Positions 36,335-45,267 are shown, counted from the first letter of the stretch. The stretch is 64,000 nucleotides of DNA from Neolewinella agarilytica (GCF_900110645.1 NZ_FOFB01000004.1:62001-126000), one strand, 5' to 3'. Numbers and translations are program-made. Notes: generated by a model from the letters alone, not told the origin.

Positions 36335-37426
36335 ATGCCTTACAGTACGATTACCGGAATCGGCCATTACGTGCCGAAAAATGTAGTGACTAACCAGGAC
36401 CTCACCACCGTGATGGAGACCAGCGATGAGTGGATTCGCGAGAGGACTGGCATCGAAGAACGCCGCTACATTACCGCAGGAGAGGAGACCACCACTACGC
36501 TGGCGCTCGAAGCCAGCCGAAAAGCCATTGCCGATGCCGGCATTGAGGCTAATGATATTGACTTTATCGTCTTTGCTACCCTTAGCCCCGATTACTACTT
36601 CCCCGGAGCTGGTGTACTGCTGCAGCGTGAACTGGGTATTGCAAAAACAGAAATTGCTGCCCTCGACATTCGCGCCCAGTGTTCTGGCTTCGTGTATGGC
36701 CTGACGACGGCTGACCAGTACATTAAGTCGGGCATGTACAAAAAAATCCTCGTCGTTGGTGCCGAAGTACACTCCGTGGGGCTGGACTTCTCCACCCGTG
36801 GCCGCAACGTATCCGTCATCTTCGGTGACGGGGCCGGTGCCGTCATCCTGGAAGCAACCGAGGACAAAGACAAGGCCATCCTGGCCACCAGCATGCACTC
36901 CGACGGAACCTACGCCGAAAAGCTGAGTTACATGTACCCAGGTTCTCACGGTGGCTACTTCCTGGAAAAATATGCTATTGAAGGCTTTGACGTTGACTAC
37001 TCGGTGAAGACCAATGACTTGGGTTACGGTCATTATTTCTTCAATCAGGATATGATCGATAATCACCGTATTTTTCCTCACATGGAAGGTCAGGCGGTAT
37101 TTAAAATGGCGGTGCGGAAGTTCCCCGAAGTCATTATGGAATCATTGGCTAAAGCAGGTTTGGGCGTCGAAGACCTCGATATGCTTATTCCTCACCAGGC
37201 CAACCTGCGCATTAACCAGTTCGTGGCTAAAACCATGCGTTTGGGCCCGGATCAGGTGTACAACAACATCATGCGCTACGGTAACACCACGGCTGCTTCC
37301 ATCCCGATCGCACTCTCTGAGGCGCGCGATGAAGGAAAGGTGAAAAAAGGAGACACTGTTGTCCTCGCCGCCTTTGGCGCCGGATTCACCTGGGGGTCGG
37401 TGGTGCTGAAGTGGGGGCGGGACTAA
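36335..37426 (+). CDS. 3-oxoacyl-ACP synthase III family protein
   Basis: A 363-residue thiolase-fold condensing enzyme. The triad is visible: Cys in IRAQCSGFVYGL (about 115), His in IPHQANLRI (about 286) and Asn in RYGNTTAASIPIA (about 316). The N-terminus ITGIGHYVPKNVVTNQDL is the standard FabH start. It differs from housekeeping FabH by an insertion around HGGYFLEKYAIEGFDVDYSV, which suggests a specialised starter unit or beta-ketoacyl synthase of the DarB/FabH-like group. TACCTTAG at 36298-36305 resembles a -7 box, 29 bp before the ATG. A strong terminator follows. No acp or other fatty-acid genes are adjacent. Confidence 0.92.
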   Translation: MPYSTITGIGHYVPKNVVTNQDLTTVMETSDEWIRERTGIEERRYITAGEETTTTLALEASRKAIADAGIEANDIDFIVFATLSPDYYFPGAGVLLQRELGIAKTEIAALDIRAQCSGFVYGLTTADQYIKSGMYKKILVVGAEVHSVGLDFSTRGRNVSVIFGDGAGAVILEATEDKDKAILATSMHSDGTYAEKLSYMYPGSHGGYFLEKYAIEGFDVDYSVKTNDLGYGHYFFNQDMIDNHRIFPHMEGQAVFKMAVRKFPEVIMESLAKAGLGVEDLDMLIPHQANLRINQFVAKTMRLGPDQVYNNIMRYGNTTAASIPIALSEARDEGKVKKGDTVVLAAFGAGFTWGSVVLKWGRD

Positions 37427-37462
37427 GGCTCCCTGTTTTTTAAAATTAATTAGAGAATTACG

Positions 37463-37511
37463 CTGAACTGCCTGCTCCATCCGGAAGGATGGAGCAGGCA
37501 GTTCAGTTTTT
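37463..37511 (+). terminator. 20-bp perfect hairpin terminator after the FabH-like gene
   Basis: CTGAACTGCCTGCTCCATCC (37463-37482) pairs without mismatch with 37487-37506 around a GGAA loop, then TTTTTGG. The remainder to 37795 shows no gene. Confidence 0.9.
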
Positions 37512-37795
37512 GGTAGTAGCGCTCCGGTTTTTAATTGCCGCTTTGAAGCCGATTCCCGGAATGTTAAACCTGACCTAAGTCTTCTTGGATAAGGAATTGG
37601 CGGTAAGTAGGCGGATAGCCGTTTAACCGGCGTCAACTTTACCATTCAGCACATCATGGCCTGAAAAAAAGCTTGTCAAGTGATTAATTTGTTTATTGAG
37701 CCTATGTTGCTCCCACAAAGTGCCAGATACCGTTGCTGCCAGAAGGTGATGGTCCCTTTCAACGACCTGACGTGGCGCCCACAATTGATTCATAC

Positions 37796-39694
37796 ATGAA
37801 GTACGCTCTAATCTTATGTTCTTTTTTTTGGTGTAGCTGGTCTTTTGCACAGCCTCCCGAGTTGGCAGTAGTAGGACTGGACAGCTCGCTTAGGTGGGTT
37901 AATGAGCACATAGGAGATGAAGGAGATGAAGCGCTTCTTTTCGCGCATACCGTTTTACGCCGGGCCCGGGCAGAGAATAAACCGGAAGTAGCCGGTAATG
38001 TCAGCCGGGATATTGCTTACTGGCATTATGCTCACGTTGAATCGGAGAATGCAGATACCATTCTGTACTACGACCATCTGGCTTATGAACTGTTCAGGCA
38101 GGCGGGAAATCCACTGGAAACAGCCCGTTCCGCAGGACATGTCGCTACTTCTTATTCCGAACAACGGCGATACAGCGAAGCTGAGACCCTTCTCTTTGAG
38201 GCTGCCGGAATACTGGACTCGCTGGAAAATCCCACAGAACTCGCAAACCTTTATGCCGAGCTCTGCTTTGTATACCGAAACGCCAAGGATTATGAATCGG
38301 CCATCAATTACGGTGAACGATCCCTGGCCATTTATTCATCGCTGCCTGGAGAAGATTCGCTGCAGGCGATAGTGCCGCTTTTTTACCTGGCGGGTGTTTA
38401 TATCAAGGCTGATGAACCGGAAAAGGCCCTGGCCCAGGCGGAACGCTCGATGAAGATGGTCCAGATTGGTGGGGGAGATGAACTGGTGGGTGAAAGCCTG
38501 CGCGCCTACGGCTTCCGGGGGATGGCGCTGGCAAAACTGGGCCGCCTGGACGAAGCCATGGCCAATTACCAATATGCCTGGGAACTGGCCAAAAAGAACG
38601 TCCCGGAAGTCGCAATGGCCGATGGTTATAAGGAGGGCATCGGGACGGTCCTCTACCTTCAGGGGAAATACCGGGAAGCCATCCCGTATTTGAAAGATTA
38701 TCTGGAGCATACCACGGGGCGTGGTGGTAGCGATCCCTCTCTGCCGCCGGCCTATAACAATCTTTCGGATGCCTACGCCAGGACCGGTCAGCTCGCTCAG
38801 GCGCTGACCTACAAAGATGCTGCCTATCTCCTTGAAACGGAAGAACTAACCAAGGAACTGGAGGCTACCCGCACGGAATTGCGGGTGCGCTACGCCACGG
38901 CAGAAAAAGATGAACTGATCGGAGAGCAGAAGGATACGATTAACCGGCAGGGGCGGATACAGCAGCTTACTTACGTCATCGTTGGCCTTTTGCTACTTGG
39001 TGCCCTGGGGCTCATTCTTGGTCTTCGCAACAATCGTCACAAAAACCAATTACTGGAAGAGCGAAATCAACAGAATGAATTGTTACTCAAGGAAATTCAC
39101 CACCGGGTAAAGAATAATCTGGAGGTAATTTCCAGTCTGCTCGAGTTACAGTCTGATGGCCTCGAAGATGAAGGGGCTAAAGATGCCATGCTCACCAGCC
39201 AGAGCCGCGTCAGTAGCATGGGCATTCTGCACCAAACACTATATCAGGGCAGTAGCCTGAAAAGTATTGAGATGCGCACTTATTTTGAACAACTTGCGCA
39301 AAACCTGTTGGCCACTTACGAGACCGGAGATCGGATTCAAATAAAGGTTGCTGCACCAGAAATCGACATGGACGTGGACACCGCCATCCCGCTCGGTCTG
39401 ATCGTAAATGAGCTACTTACCAATTCCATCAAGTACGCTTATCCGCCCGAAGGCGCAGATGCTGCGGCAGGCTTAGCGGGGTCCGCAGGTGCCATAAATG
39501 TTGTAATGAGCAGGGTAGGGAACAACTTTAAGCTCCGTGTCAGTGATGAAGGCGTCGGTATGCAATCTTCCGTAAAGGGCACCGGCTTTGGTAGCCGCCT
39601 GGTCAATCTGCTAACCCGACAGCTCAACGGAACGTTCCGACAGGAAACTTCGGATGGCTTTCTGACTGAGATTGACTTTCCTTATCCCGCCTAG
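37796..39694 (+). CDS. TPR-containing sensor histidine kinase (HisKA_2/HWE type)
   Basis: A 632-residue kinase beginning at ATG 37796, where a clear signal peptide starts (MKYALILCSFFWCSWSFAQP); an upstream in-frame TTG adds nothing useful. Residues about 30-360 are tetratricopeptide repeats in the periplasm (NLSDAYARTGQLAQALTYKD). A membrane helix lies at about 390-410 (YVIVGLLLLGALGLILGL). The HisKA_2 box is EIHHRVKNNLEVISSLLELQ (His at about 434). HATPase has N-box NELLTNSIKYAY and a G1 box DEGVGM. No response regulator is adjacent (orphan). Between N and D boxes the sequence ADAAAGLAGSAGAINV contains repeat copy 13. Confidence 0.93.
   Translation: MKYALILCSFFWCSWSFAQPPELAVVGLDSSLRWVNEHIGDEGDEALLFAHTVLRRARAENKPEVAGNVSRDIAYWHYAHVESENADTILYYDHLAYELFRQAGNPLETARSAGHVATSYSEQRRYSEAETLLFEAAGILDSLENPTELANLYAELCFVYRNAKDYESAINYGERSLAIYSSLPGEDSLQAIVPLFYLAGVYIKADEPEKALAQAERSMKMVQIGGGDELVGESLRAYGFRGMALAKLGRLDEAMANYQYAWELAKKNVPEVAMADGYKEGIGTVLYLQGKYREAIPYLKDYLEHTTGRGGSDPSLPPAYNNLSDAYARTGQLAQALTYKDAAYLLETEELTKELEATRTELRVRYATAEKDELIGEQKDTINRQGRIQQLTYVIVGLLLLGALGLILGLRNNRHKNQLLEERNQQNELLLKEIHHRVKNNLEVISSLLELQSDGLEDEGAKDAMLTSQSRVSSMGILHQTLYQGSSLKSIEMRTYFEQLAQNLLATYETGDRIQIKVAAPEIDMDVDTAIPLGLIVNELLTNSIKYAYPPEGADAAAGLAGSAGAINVVMSRVGNNFKLRVSDEGVGMQSSVKGTGFGSRLVNLLTRQLNGTFRQETSDGFLTEIDFPYPA
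39475..39492 (+). repeat. GCAGGTGCA repeat inside TPR kinase CDS (copy 13)
   Basis: AGCGGGGTCCGCAGGTGC, encoding AGSAGA in the loop between the N-box and the next strand of the ATPase domain. It is partial (lacks the final A). Confidence 0.6.
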
Positions 39695-39739
39695 CATATA
39701 GCACCCCATCCTTTCACACCCCATACATCAAGTTGTCAA

Positions 39740-40690
39740 ATGAAAATCGCCTTCCTCGACAAAGCCGCTCATCCCTACCTGAAATCCGCCCTCACACTGG
39801 CGGGGCATGAGGTAGATGAACTGGACCATCTTACACGACCGGACGTGCTCAAATCCCTGCCGCTGTACGATGGACTGATGATTCGCTCACGGCTCAACAT
39901 TGACCAAGAGTTATTGGAAGCAGTTGGGCCGGATTTCAAGTTCGTCGCCCGCTGGGGAGTGGGAACGGACCACATCGACCTCGACTTCGCCAAAGAGAAG
40001 GGCATCACCGTTTTTAACAGCCCGGAGGGCAGTAAGCACACCGTTGCCGAGCACACGGTGGGGATGATGCTCATGCTGCTTAACCACCTCGGCCGCGCCG
40101 ACCGGCAGATCCGCGACGGCGGATGGATCCGCCGGGGAAACGTAGGAACAGAGCTGGGTAGCCTCACCGTCGGCCTCATCGGCTACGGAAACATGGGCCA
40201 AATGACGGCCCGCCGCCTGAGCGGCTTCGGCTGCCGGGTGATCACCCACGACAAATTCCGCAAGAACTACGGCGATGAATACGCCGAGGCCGTTTCTTTG
40301 GAAGAGTTGCAACGGGAGGCCGACGTCGTCTCCCTCCACATCTTCCTCGAAGGCAACCACTACTACGTCAACAACGACTGGATTGATGCCTTCGCCAAGC
40401 CTTTCTATCTGATTAATACGGCGCGCGGCCTGGCCGTTAACACGGAACATCTGGTGGCAGGGATGGAGTCAGGTAAGGTGCTTGGCGCAGCCCTGGACGT
40501 ACATGAATACGAGGAAATGAGCTTCGTTCATCTCGATCCGACCCAACTGCCCGCTCCTTTTCAGTACCTCCGCGACAGCGAAAACACGGTCCTTACCCCT
40601 CACATCGCCGGCTGGAGCGCGGAGGCGGAGGAAGGCCACGCCAAAACGCTGTTTGGGAAGATTATGGGGGCGTTCGGGAGCGTGACGTAA
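39740..40690 (+). CDS. D-2-hydroxyacid dehydrogenase family protein
   Basis: A 316-residue NAD-dependent dehydrogenase of the SerA/D-isomer-specific family. The Rossmann motif is VGLIGYGNMGQMTARRL (about 148-164). Catalytic residues are visible: Arg in LINTARGLAVN, Glu in ALDVHEYEEM and His in LTPHIAGWSAEAEEGHA. RWGVGTDHIDLDFAKEKGIT is the substrate-domain hinge. No ACT domain follows, so it is shorter than 3-phosphoglycerate dehydrogenase, and the substrate (phosphoglycerate, hydroxypyruvate or another 2-hydroxyacid) cannot be told. It is 45 bp downstream of the kinase gene and may be co-transcribed. Confidence 0.92.
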   Translation: MKIAFLDKAAHPYLKSALTLAGHEVDELDHLTRPDVLKSLPLYDGLMIRSRLNIDQELLEAVGPDFKFVARWGVGTDHIDLDFAKEKGITVFNSPEGSKHTVAEHTVGMMLMLLNHLGRADRQIRDGGWIRRGNVGTELGSLTVGLIGYGNMGQMTARRLSGFGCRVITHDKFRKNYGDEYAEAVSLEELQREADVVSLHIFLEGNHYYVNNDWIDAFAKPFYLINTARGLAVNTEHLVAGMESGKVLGAALDVHEYEEMSFVHLDPTQLPAPFQYLRDSENTVLTPHIAGWSAEAEEGHAKTLFGKIMGAFGSVT

Positions 40691-40888
40691 GGATGGTGGA
40701 TTAAGCGCATGGGAATTATTGTCCGGTAAAAACCGGTGCTGCGTTCCAAAGCTCTGCGAGCTATATCAAGAGGCTAATCCGGCTGTCCTGTAAATTCTAT
40801 CGAAATCCTACTCAATCCTAATCTACTTTTGCCCCCTCTTTTAATCGCATGACCCCTGGCCACACTACCGGCTGCCATACCATCACTC

Positions 40889-41503
40889 TTGGAACTCTTC
40901 ATCCTAACCATCGACTACTCAGGCACCTTCGTATTCGCCATCTCCGGCGCACTGGCGGGGATGAAACGAAGTTTTGACGTCTTTGGGGTTTTTATTCTTG
41001 GGCTGGTTACGGCCATTGGGGGTGGTACCCTTCGGGACCTTCTGATTGGCAGCACCCCCGTAGGATGGATGCAGAATACGGTGTACCTGTACATCGTCGT
41101 GGCAGCGGTGGCTTTTGCCTACCTGTTCCGACCCCACTTCAGAAAGCTGCGGCGAAGTATGTTCCTGTTTGATACCATCGGGATTGCGCTGTACACCATT
41201 CTGGGTTTACAAAAGGCGCTGAGCTTTGGTTTGTCGCCGGTGATCTGCGTATTGCTGGGGGTGGTGTCTGCCACCTTCGGTGGCGTGATTCGGGACGTGC
41301 TCTCGGGCGAAGTGCCGCTTATCTTCCGCAAGGAGATTTATGCGTCCGCCTGTCTGGCGGGCGGGGTACTGTTTCTGGTGACGGATCAGCTGATTGGCGA
41401 GCGGGCCGCCATGGGGGTGGCAATTGTCGTCGTCTTCGTCATCCGTACACTGGCGGTGCGCAACCACTGGACGCTGGCCTTTGGGACAGCTGACCAATCA
41501 TAA
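40889..41503 (+). CDS. trimeric intracellular cation (TRIC/UPF0126) channel family protein
   Basis: A 204-residue polytopic inner-membrane protein with about seven helices in two repeats, each carrying the UPF0126 motif: AISGALAGMKRSFDVFGVFI and GGGTLRDLL in the first half, ATFGGVIRDVLSGEVPL in the second. It belongs to the YicG/YadS-type family now known as bacterial TRIC channels, which conduct K+/Na+. The start is TTG 40889 (MELFILTIDYSGTF); the nearby ATG at 40849 is out of frame. TACTTTTG at 40824-40831 matches the -7 box without a good -33. Confidence 0.9.
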   Translation: MELFILTIDYSGTFVFAISGALAGMKRSFDVFGVFILGLVTAIGGGTLRDLLIGSTPVGWMQNTVYLYIVVAAVAFAYLFRPHFRKLRRSMFLFDTIGIALYTILGLQKALSFGLSPVICVLLGVVSATFGGVIRDVLSGEVPLIFRKEIYASACLAGGVLFLVTDQLIGERAAMGVAIVVVFVIRTLAVRNHWTLAFGTADQS

Positions 41504-41509
41504 GCCAGG

Positions 41510-42349
41510 CTACTTGATCCGGGCCAGCAGCGCTTTGCTCTCCGTTACTCCGTAGTCGCTGTTAATCTTCTCCGCCAGTTCCAGGGCGAAGCTGGCAGCC
41601 TTTGCCGCGTCCTGGAATCGGCCGAGTTTCTCCAGCGCCTGCGCGCGGAATAGATGCTCCCAGTAGCTGGGCTTATCGTCCAGCTCGATGGCCTTGTCGA
41701 ACCAGGCAACGGACTGTTCGTAGTCCTTGCTGTCGCGCAGCGCATACAGTGCGGCATTGCTGTAATCATTTGAGTTGGGGCCGCTCAGGGTCTTGGAAAT
41801 TTTTTGGCTCATGAGCTCTTTCGTCGTGAGCCGGAAGGGGATAAGCACGCGGCTGGTTTCCCATTCCAGCGCCAGGGTAAAGTGGTCGTTCGAGATTTCT
41901 TCAAAGGAATAGCGCAGGGTTTCCAGCGGGCGGGACAGGGTTTCTGGCTTTACTTTGACGGAGGCGAGAATTTTGTCCTCCTCCCAATTGGGCGGAACGC
42001 CGTATTGGTCGGTTTCGTCGTAGAGATAGACCGTCCATACTTCCGGATTGGGGCGGCTGAACAGGGTGTAGGAACCCGCTTTTACGCGGGTGTCTCCCAG
42101 GTAAAAGTCTTCACTCATCACCAGTCTGGGATTTCGGTTTGCGCCTCCGCGCCAAACGACATCCCAGGGTTCAAGTCCGCCAAATATCTTCCGCCCACGC
42201 ATGCTCGGCCGCCCGTAAGACAGCTCAATTTTGGTGGTGGCAATGGTGATCTCCGTAGTAGTAAAGGGGCTGAGCGGCAGAAAGGGAATCTGGGCGCTGA
42301 CGCAGGTGCAGAGGAAGCTCATAATGAGAGCAGTGAAGAGTAGACGCAT
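41510..42349 (-). CDS. DUF2911 domain-containing secreted protein with TPR tail
   Basis: A 279-residue protein. The signal peptide (1-20) ends FLCTCVSAQ. Residues about 30-170 form DUF2911 (IATTKIELSYGRPSMRGRKI, WDVVWRGGANRNPRLVMSED, YTLFSRPNPEVWTVYLYDE). The C-terminal 90 residues look like TPR helices (ALYALRDSKDYEQSVAWFDK). It is a Bacteroidota-specific periplasmic or outer-membrane-associated family without known activity. The end of the signal peptide is encoded by repeat copy 14 (42292-42313). It is convergent with the TRIC gene, stop codons 6 bp apart. Confidence 0.9.
   Translation of the reverse strand: MRLLFTALIMSFLCTCVSAQIPFLPLSPFTTTEITIATTKIELSYGRPSMRGRKIFGGLEPWDVVWRGGANRNPRLVMSEDFYLGDTRVKAGSYTLFSRPNPEVWTVYLYDETDQYGVPPNWEEDKILASVKVKPETLSRPLETLRYSFEEISNDHFTLALEWETSRVLIPFRLTTKELMSQKISKTLSGPNSNDYSNAALYALRDSKDYEQSVAWFDKAIELDDKPSYWEHLFRAQALEKLGRFQDAAKAASFALELAEKINSDYGVTESKALLARIK
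42292..42313 (+). repeat. GCAGGTGCA repeat inside DUF2911 signal peptide (copy 14)
   Basis: GGGCGCTGACGCAGGTGCAG. On the coding strand it encodes LCTCVSAQ, the cleavage region of the signal peptide. Confidence 0.8.
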
Positions 42350-42486
42350 GAGAGGGGCTTGTATTTGGGTAATCTTACGGATGGCCGCATTTTAGAGAGT
42401 AGTAGGCAGTTCAGGGCCAGGTCGTCCGACGAATTCTTTTTACGGACAAAGCCCGTAAAGCAATCGCAAGCTCGGAGAGCGCGGAC

Positions 42487-42522
42487 GCTTGCAGGTCCCG
42501 CAGTATTGCGGGACCTGCAAGC
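42487..42522. repeat. perfect palindrome with CCCGCA-GTAT-TGCGGG centre
   Basis: GCTTGCAGGTCCCGCA (42487-42502) pairs without mismatch with 42507-42522 around GTAT. The inner 18 bp are the same palindrome found in the tRNA-Asp remnant at 57040-57057. It lies in the divergent gap 42350-42555, between the DUF2911 start and the BlaR1-like stop. Confidence 0.75.
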
Positions 42523-42555
42523 CTCCCTGCGGAGTGGAATACTCAAGCTTTAAAA

Positions 42556-44889
42556 CTACCGTTTCAGCGTAATCACCACCACACCGTCATGGTTAGGGTA
42601 GCCCATCTCAGCAGCTTTGTCAGCGCCTTTAAGCACGTCGATGTTTTCGACGTCCTCCATCGCGATTTTCTTCACCTTGCGGTAGCTCATCCGCTTACCG
42701 TTGACGAGGTAGACGGCGTTGAGCTGTTCATCCTCGAAGTCGAGGCGGGTAATGGTGGCGGGAGCTGGCTTGGGAGCCGCCATGGGTAAACCGTCCTTGG
42801 TGGTAATGTATACAGCACCCTCGTAGTTGGCAATGCCAGCCTGGGCTAACTGGTCTTCGTTTTTCACGACATTGATGGACTCAATATCATTGGGGTTTAG
42901 GTCATTGACGGGGCCGGGAGATACCTGAATACCATTAACGAAGTAGGCGATATTCTGATCAGTCAGGCTACTTGTCTTTGGGGAAGCAGGAGCCGTCAGT
43001 TTTGCGGCGGGCTTATTGGGCGTTTCCGGTTTGCTAATAACGTAGACAGCCGCATCAACGTCTGCATCACCATTAACTTTTAGTTCATCCGGGAACTCAG
43101 TGACCTTTATCTCCTGTACGGTTTTGGAGTCAATCTGGGGCATGCCGTGGACAATGCCAGGGACGCGCTCTCCGTTGATGAAAACAACAAAGGTGCGCAG
43201 CGGCTGCCCCTTTCCGGCATAACCATTCACCTTACGGTCTTCCTCCATTCTGGCGTAGTTCGGGCCACCGGTGGCAGGTACATTCCAGCTGTCGGGGTCG
43301 TCTGCTTTGATGGGGGAGGGGGCCGCTTCTTCGGCTGGGACACCATTGAGTTGGCCAAAGCCAATGGCGGTTTCAACGGTTTCCATAAAGTCCTTAGCTT
43401 CTACCGTCCCTTCCAGGTTTACCTCTCCGGGTTTAAGGAACTCGATCCGAACGTCGCTGCCGCTTGGGTTGATGGGGGTGTTAGTGGCCTTGTCCGCATT
43501 AGCTTTGGTTACGATGTAGACCACGCCGTTTTTACCAGCATCTCCGTGCTTAGCCATGGCGGCTTCGCCCTTCAGTACGTTGACACTTTTGATGTCGTCC
43601 GGGTCAAGGGTTTCCATGACGCCGGGCATCACCTGCTTGCCATCGAGGAAGATCAGGGGTTCGGGCTTATTGGAAGAGGGGCCTATCTTGATTTTATCGG
43701 CAGAGATTGTTGTATGGTCATCAAGAATGACTGCTCCGTCGTCCTTAATGGTGACTTTCGAGGCGGTGAATGGCGGCGGAGTATCGATGAGCATAGGAGC
43801 GAGATCCAGGCTGGCCTCCACCGGCGGGGCCGGTGTGGTGTCGGCCGTTCCTTGCTCTTCTAAGCAATCCACGGCACCTGCGTCCGCGCCCGTAAAACCG
43901 AAATGGAGACTCGTGAGCAGGGCTAAAAGGAGGACGGAGAAAGTTACTTGTCCGTCTTTATTACGCTTTTCACCCAGGAAAAGGCGCTGGATACGGTTGG
44001 AAAAGGGGGTTTTGGTGGCACTCATGGCGAGGGGGATTTGAGGGTTGTGGGAGGTACGGGCAACGGCTACTAAAGCGGTCGCATAGGTCCGGCGGTCATC
44101 GCAACGGCCAGCCACCCAGTCGTCACAGCGGTGCTCCCGCTCCTGATCGATGATGCGGCAAAGTGCGTAAACGGCCGGATGGTAAAAAAAGAAGGTTTTG
44201 ATTATCTGCTGAGGGTAGTTCAGCCAGTGATCGTAGTGCCGCAGGTGCGCAATTTCGTGCAGCAGGATGGTGCGGGCCATATCTGGCGTTAGCTCGTTAA
44301 CGAGTGCGACCGGAAACACGATGACGGGAGACCAGAAGCCCAGCGTCATTACTTCACCGGCGTGTTGGCTCAGAAAACAGCGAACCCGGCGGGTAGCGGG
44401 GTGGCGGGAGAGCTCATCGCCCAGCTGCTCCGCCCAGCCTGCGGGCAAGTCACTCAGCCCACGGCTGCTCAGCTGGTGAACGGTGTACTGCCCGGCAACC
44501 AGGCGAATCAACGCCGGCAAGAAGCCAAGTACGTAGAGTACCGACAACCAGGGCGCGAAGGCAGGAAGCTGCCCCGAAAACCAGTCAATCCAGCCAACTT
44601 CGGGTGTAGCTGCCGGCAGACTGATAATCGGTAAGGAGGTGCCCGTTACGAGCAGGTTCTCACAGACGGGCCTGGGGTCATACACCAGCGCGTAGGTAGC
44701 GACAAAGGAGCCACCCAGTAGTAATAAGGCACCGTAAGCCAGTTTGTAGCGAGCCGTCGGGCCTGACAAAAACGGAAGCAATGCCCGTACGGTGGTAAAG
44801 AGCAGGGCTCCAATCCAGAGACTATGCACAAGGGCCAGTCCAAAAGCCGTAGCGAAGGCCAGCAGGGTGGGGGAGTTCATCAATTCCAT
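42556..44889 (-). CDS. BlaR1-like M56 metallopeptidase with TonB-plug-like modules
   Basis: A 777-residue membrane protease. Four N-terminal helices frame the M56 domain; the zinc motif is HEIAHLRHYDHW (about 210) with a downstream Glu in DQEREHRCDDWVAG. Another helix ends at about 330 (LLALLTSLHFGFTGADAGA). From about 410 four modules follow at about 411, 565, 646 and 724, each of the form ..FLNG..V....DIxSVNVLKG...G..NGVVYITTK, which looks like the plug domain of TonB receptors. In BlaR1 systems ligand binding activates the protease, which inactivates BlaI. Here a beta-lactam sensor domain is absent and the plug-like array replaces it. It is 3 bp downstream of blaI. Repeat copy 15 encodes GADAGA at about 333. 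Confidence 0.9.
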   Translation of the reverse strand: MELMNSPTLLAFATAFGLALVHSLWIGALLFTTVRALLPFLSGPTARYKLAYGALLLLGGSFVATYALVYDPRPVCENLLVTGTSLPIISLPAATPEVGWIDWFSGQLPAFAPWLSVLYVLGFLPALIRLVAGQYTVHQLSSRGLSDLPAGWAEQLGDELSRHPATRRVRCFLSQHAGEVMTLGFWSPVIVFPVALVNELTPDMARTILLHEIAHLRHYDHWLNYPQQIIKTFFFYHPAVYALCRIIDQEREHRCDDWVAGRCDDRRTYATALVAVARTSHNPQIPLAMSATKTPFSNRIQRLFLGEKRNKDGQVTFSVLLLALLTSLHFGFTGADAGAVDCLEEQGTADTTPAPPVEASLDLAPMLIDTPPPFTASKVTIKDDGAVILDDHTTISADKIKIGPSSNKPEPLIFLDGKQVMPGVMETLDPDDIKSVNVLKGEAAMAKHGDAGKNGVVYIVTKANADKATNTPINPSGSDVRIEFLKPGEVNLEGTVEAKDFMETVETAIGFGQLNGVPAEEAAPSPIKADDPDSWNVPATGGPNYARMEEDRKVNGYAGKGQPLRTFVVFINGERVPGIVHGMPQIDSKTVQEIKVTEFPDELKVNGDADVDAAVYVISKPETPNKPAAKLTAPASPKTSSLTDQNIAYFVNGIQVSPGPVNDLNPNDIESINVVKNEDQLAQAGIANYEGAVYITTKDGLPMAAPKPAPATITRLDFEDEQLNAVYLVNGKRMSYRKVKKIAMEDVENIDVLKGADKAAEMGYPNHDGVVVITLKR
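43872..43892 (-). repeat. GCAGGTGCA repeat inside BlaR1-like CDS (copy 15)
   Basis: Plus strand CGGCACCTGCGTCCGCGCCC. On the coding strand it reads GADAGA, at the exit of the last membrane helix. Confidence 0.85.
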
Positions 44890-44892
44890 GGC

Positions 44893-45267
44893 CTACTTTT
44901 TTTGGCGATTGATCCAATCCTGCAGCTCGTCGAGTTCTTCAGGGGTGGGTTTATCCGTACCGAGAGCACGTAAAGCCAGATTAATGGTGCTGCCACCAAA
45001 GGCCGTGTCCGCCAGGCGGTTAAACAGGCGCTTCTCTACCTGCTCGCGCCGAACGGCAGCCACATAGGTATGCGTGCGTTGGTCCGTATTTCGATTAACG
45101 AAGCCAGATTTAGCCATCCGCTGTAGCTGGGTCAGCACGGTGTTGTAGCTGACTTGCCGGCGGGAAGCCAGCCGGTCATGAATGTCCTGAACGGTAGAAG
45201 GTTGCTGCTGCCAGAGGAGATCCAGTATTTCCAACTGGGCTTCGGAGGGCATGGGGTGATCTGCCAT
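44893..45267 (-). CDS. BlaI/MecI/CopY-family transcriptional repressor
   Basis: A 124-residue winged-helix repressor: PSEAQLEILDLLWQQQPSTV, RRQVSYNTVLTQLQRMAKSG (recognition helix and wing), then a dimerisation helix region (TAFGGSTINLALRALGTDKP, PEELDELQDWINRQ). The family binds TACA/TGTA dyads and is inactivated by cleavage by the partner M56 protease, which is encoded 3 bp downstream. Two to three such dyads lie in its own promoter, so it probably represses itself and its partner. ATG 45267 is the only sensible start. Confidence 0.95.
   Translation of the reverse strand: MADHPMPSEAQLEILDLLWQQQPSTVQDIHDRLASRRQVSYNTVLTQLQRMAKSGFVNRNTDQRTHTYVAAVRREQVEKRLFNRLADTAFGGSTINLALRALGTDKPTPEELDELQDWINRQKK

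Noticed and set aside
44235-44260. Further GCAGGTGC match inside the BlaR1-like gene
   Set aside because: It encodes the conserved HLRHYD zinc-site region and lacks the flanking core, so it is chance.
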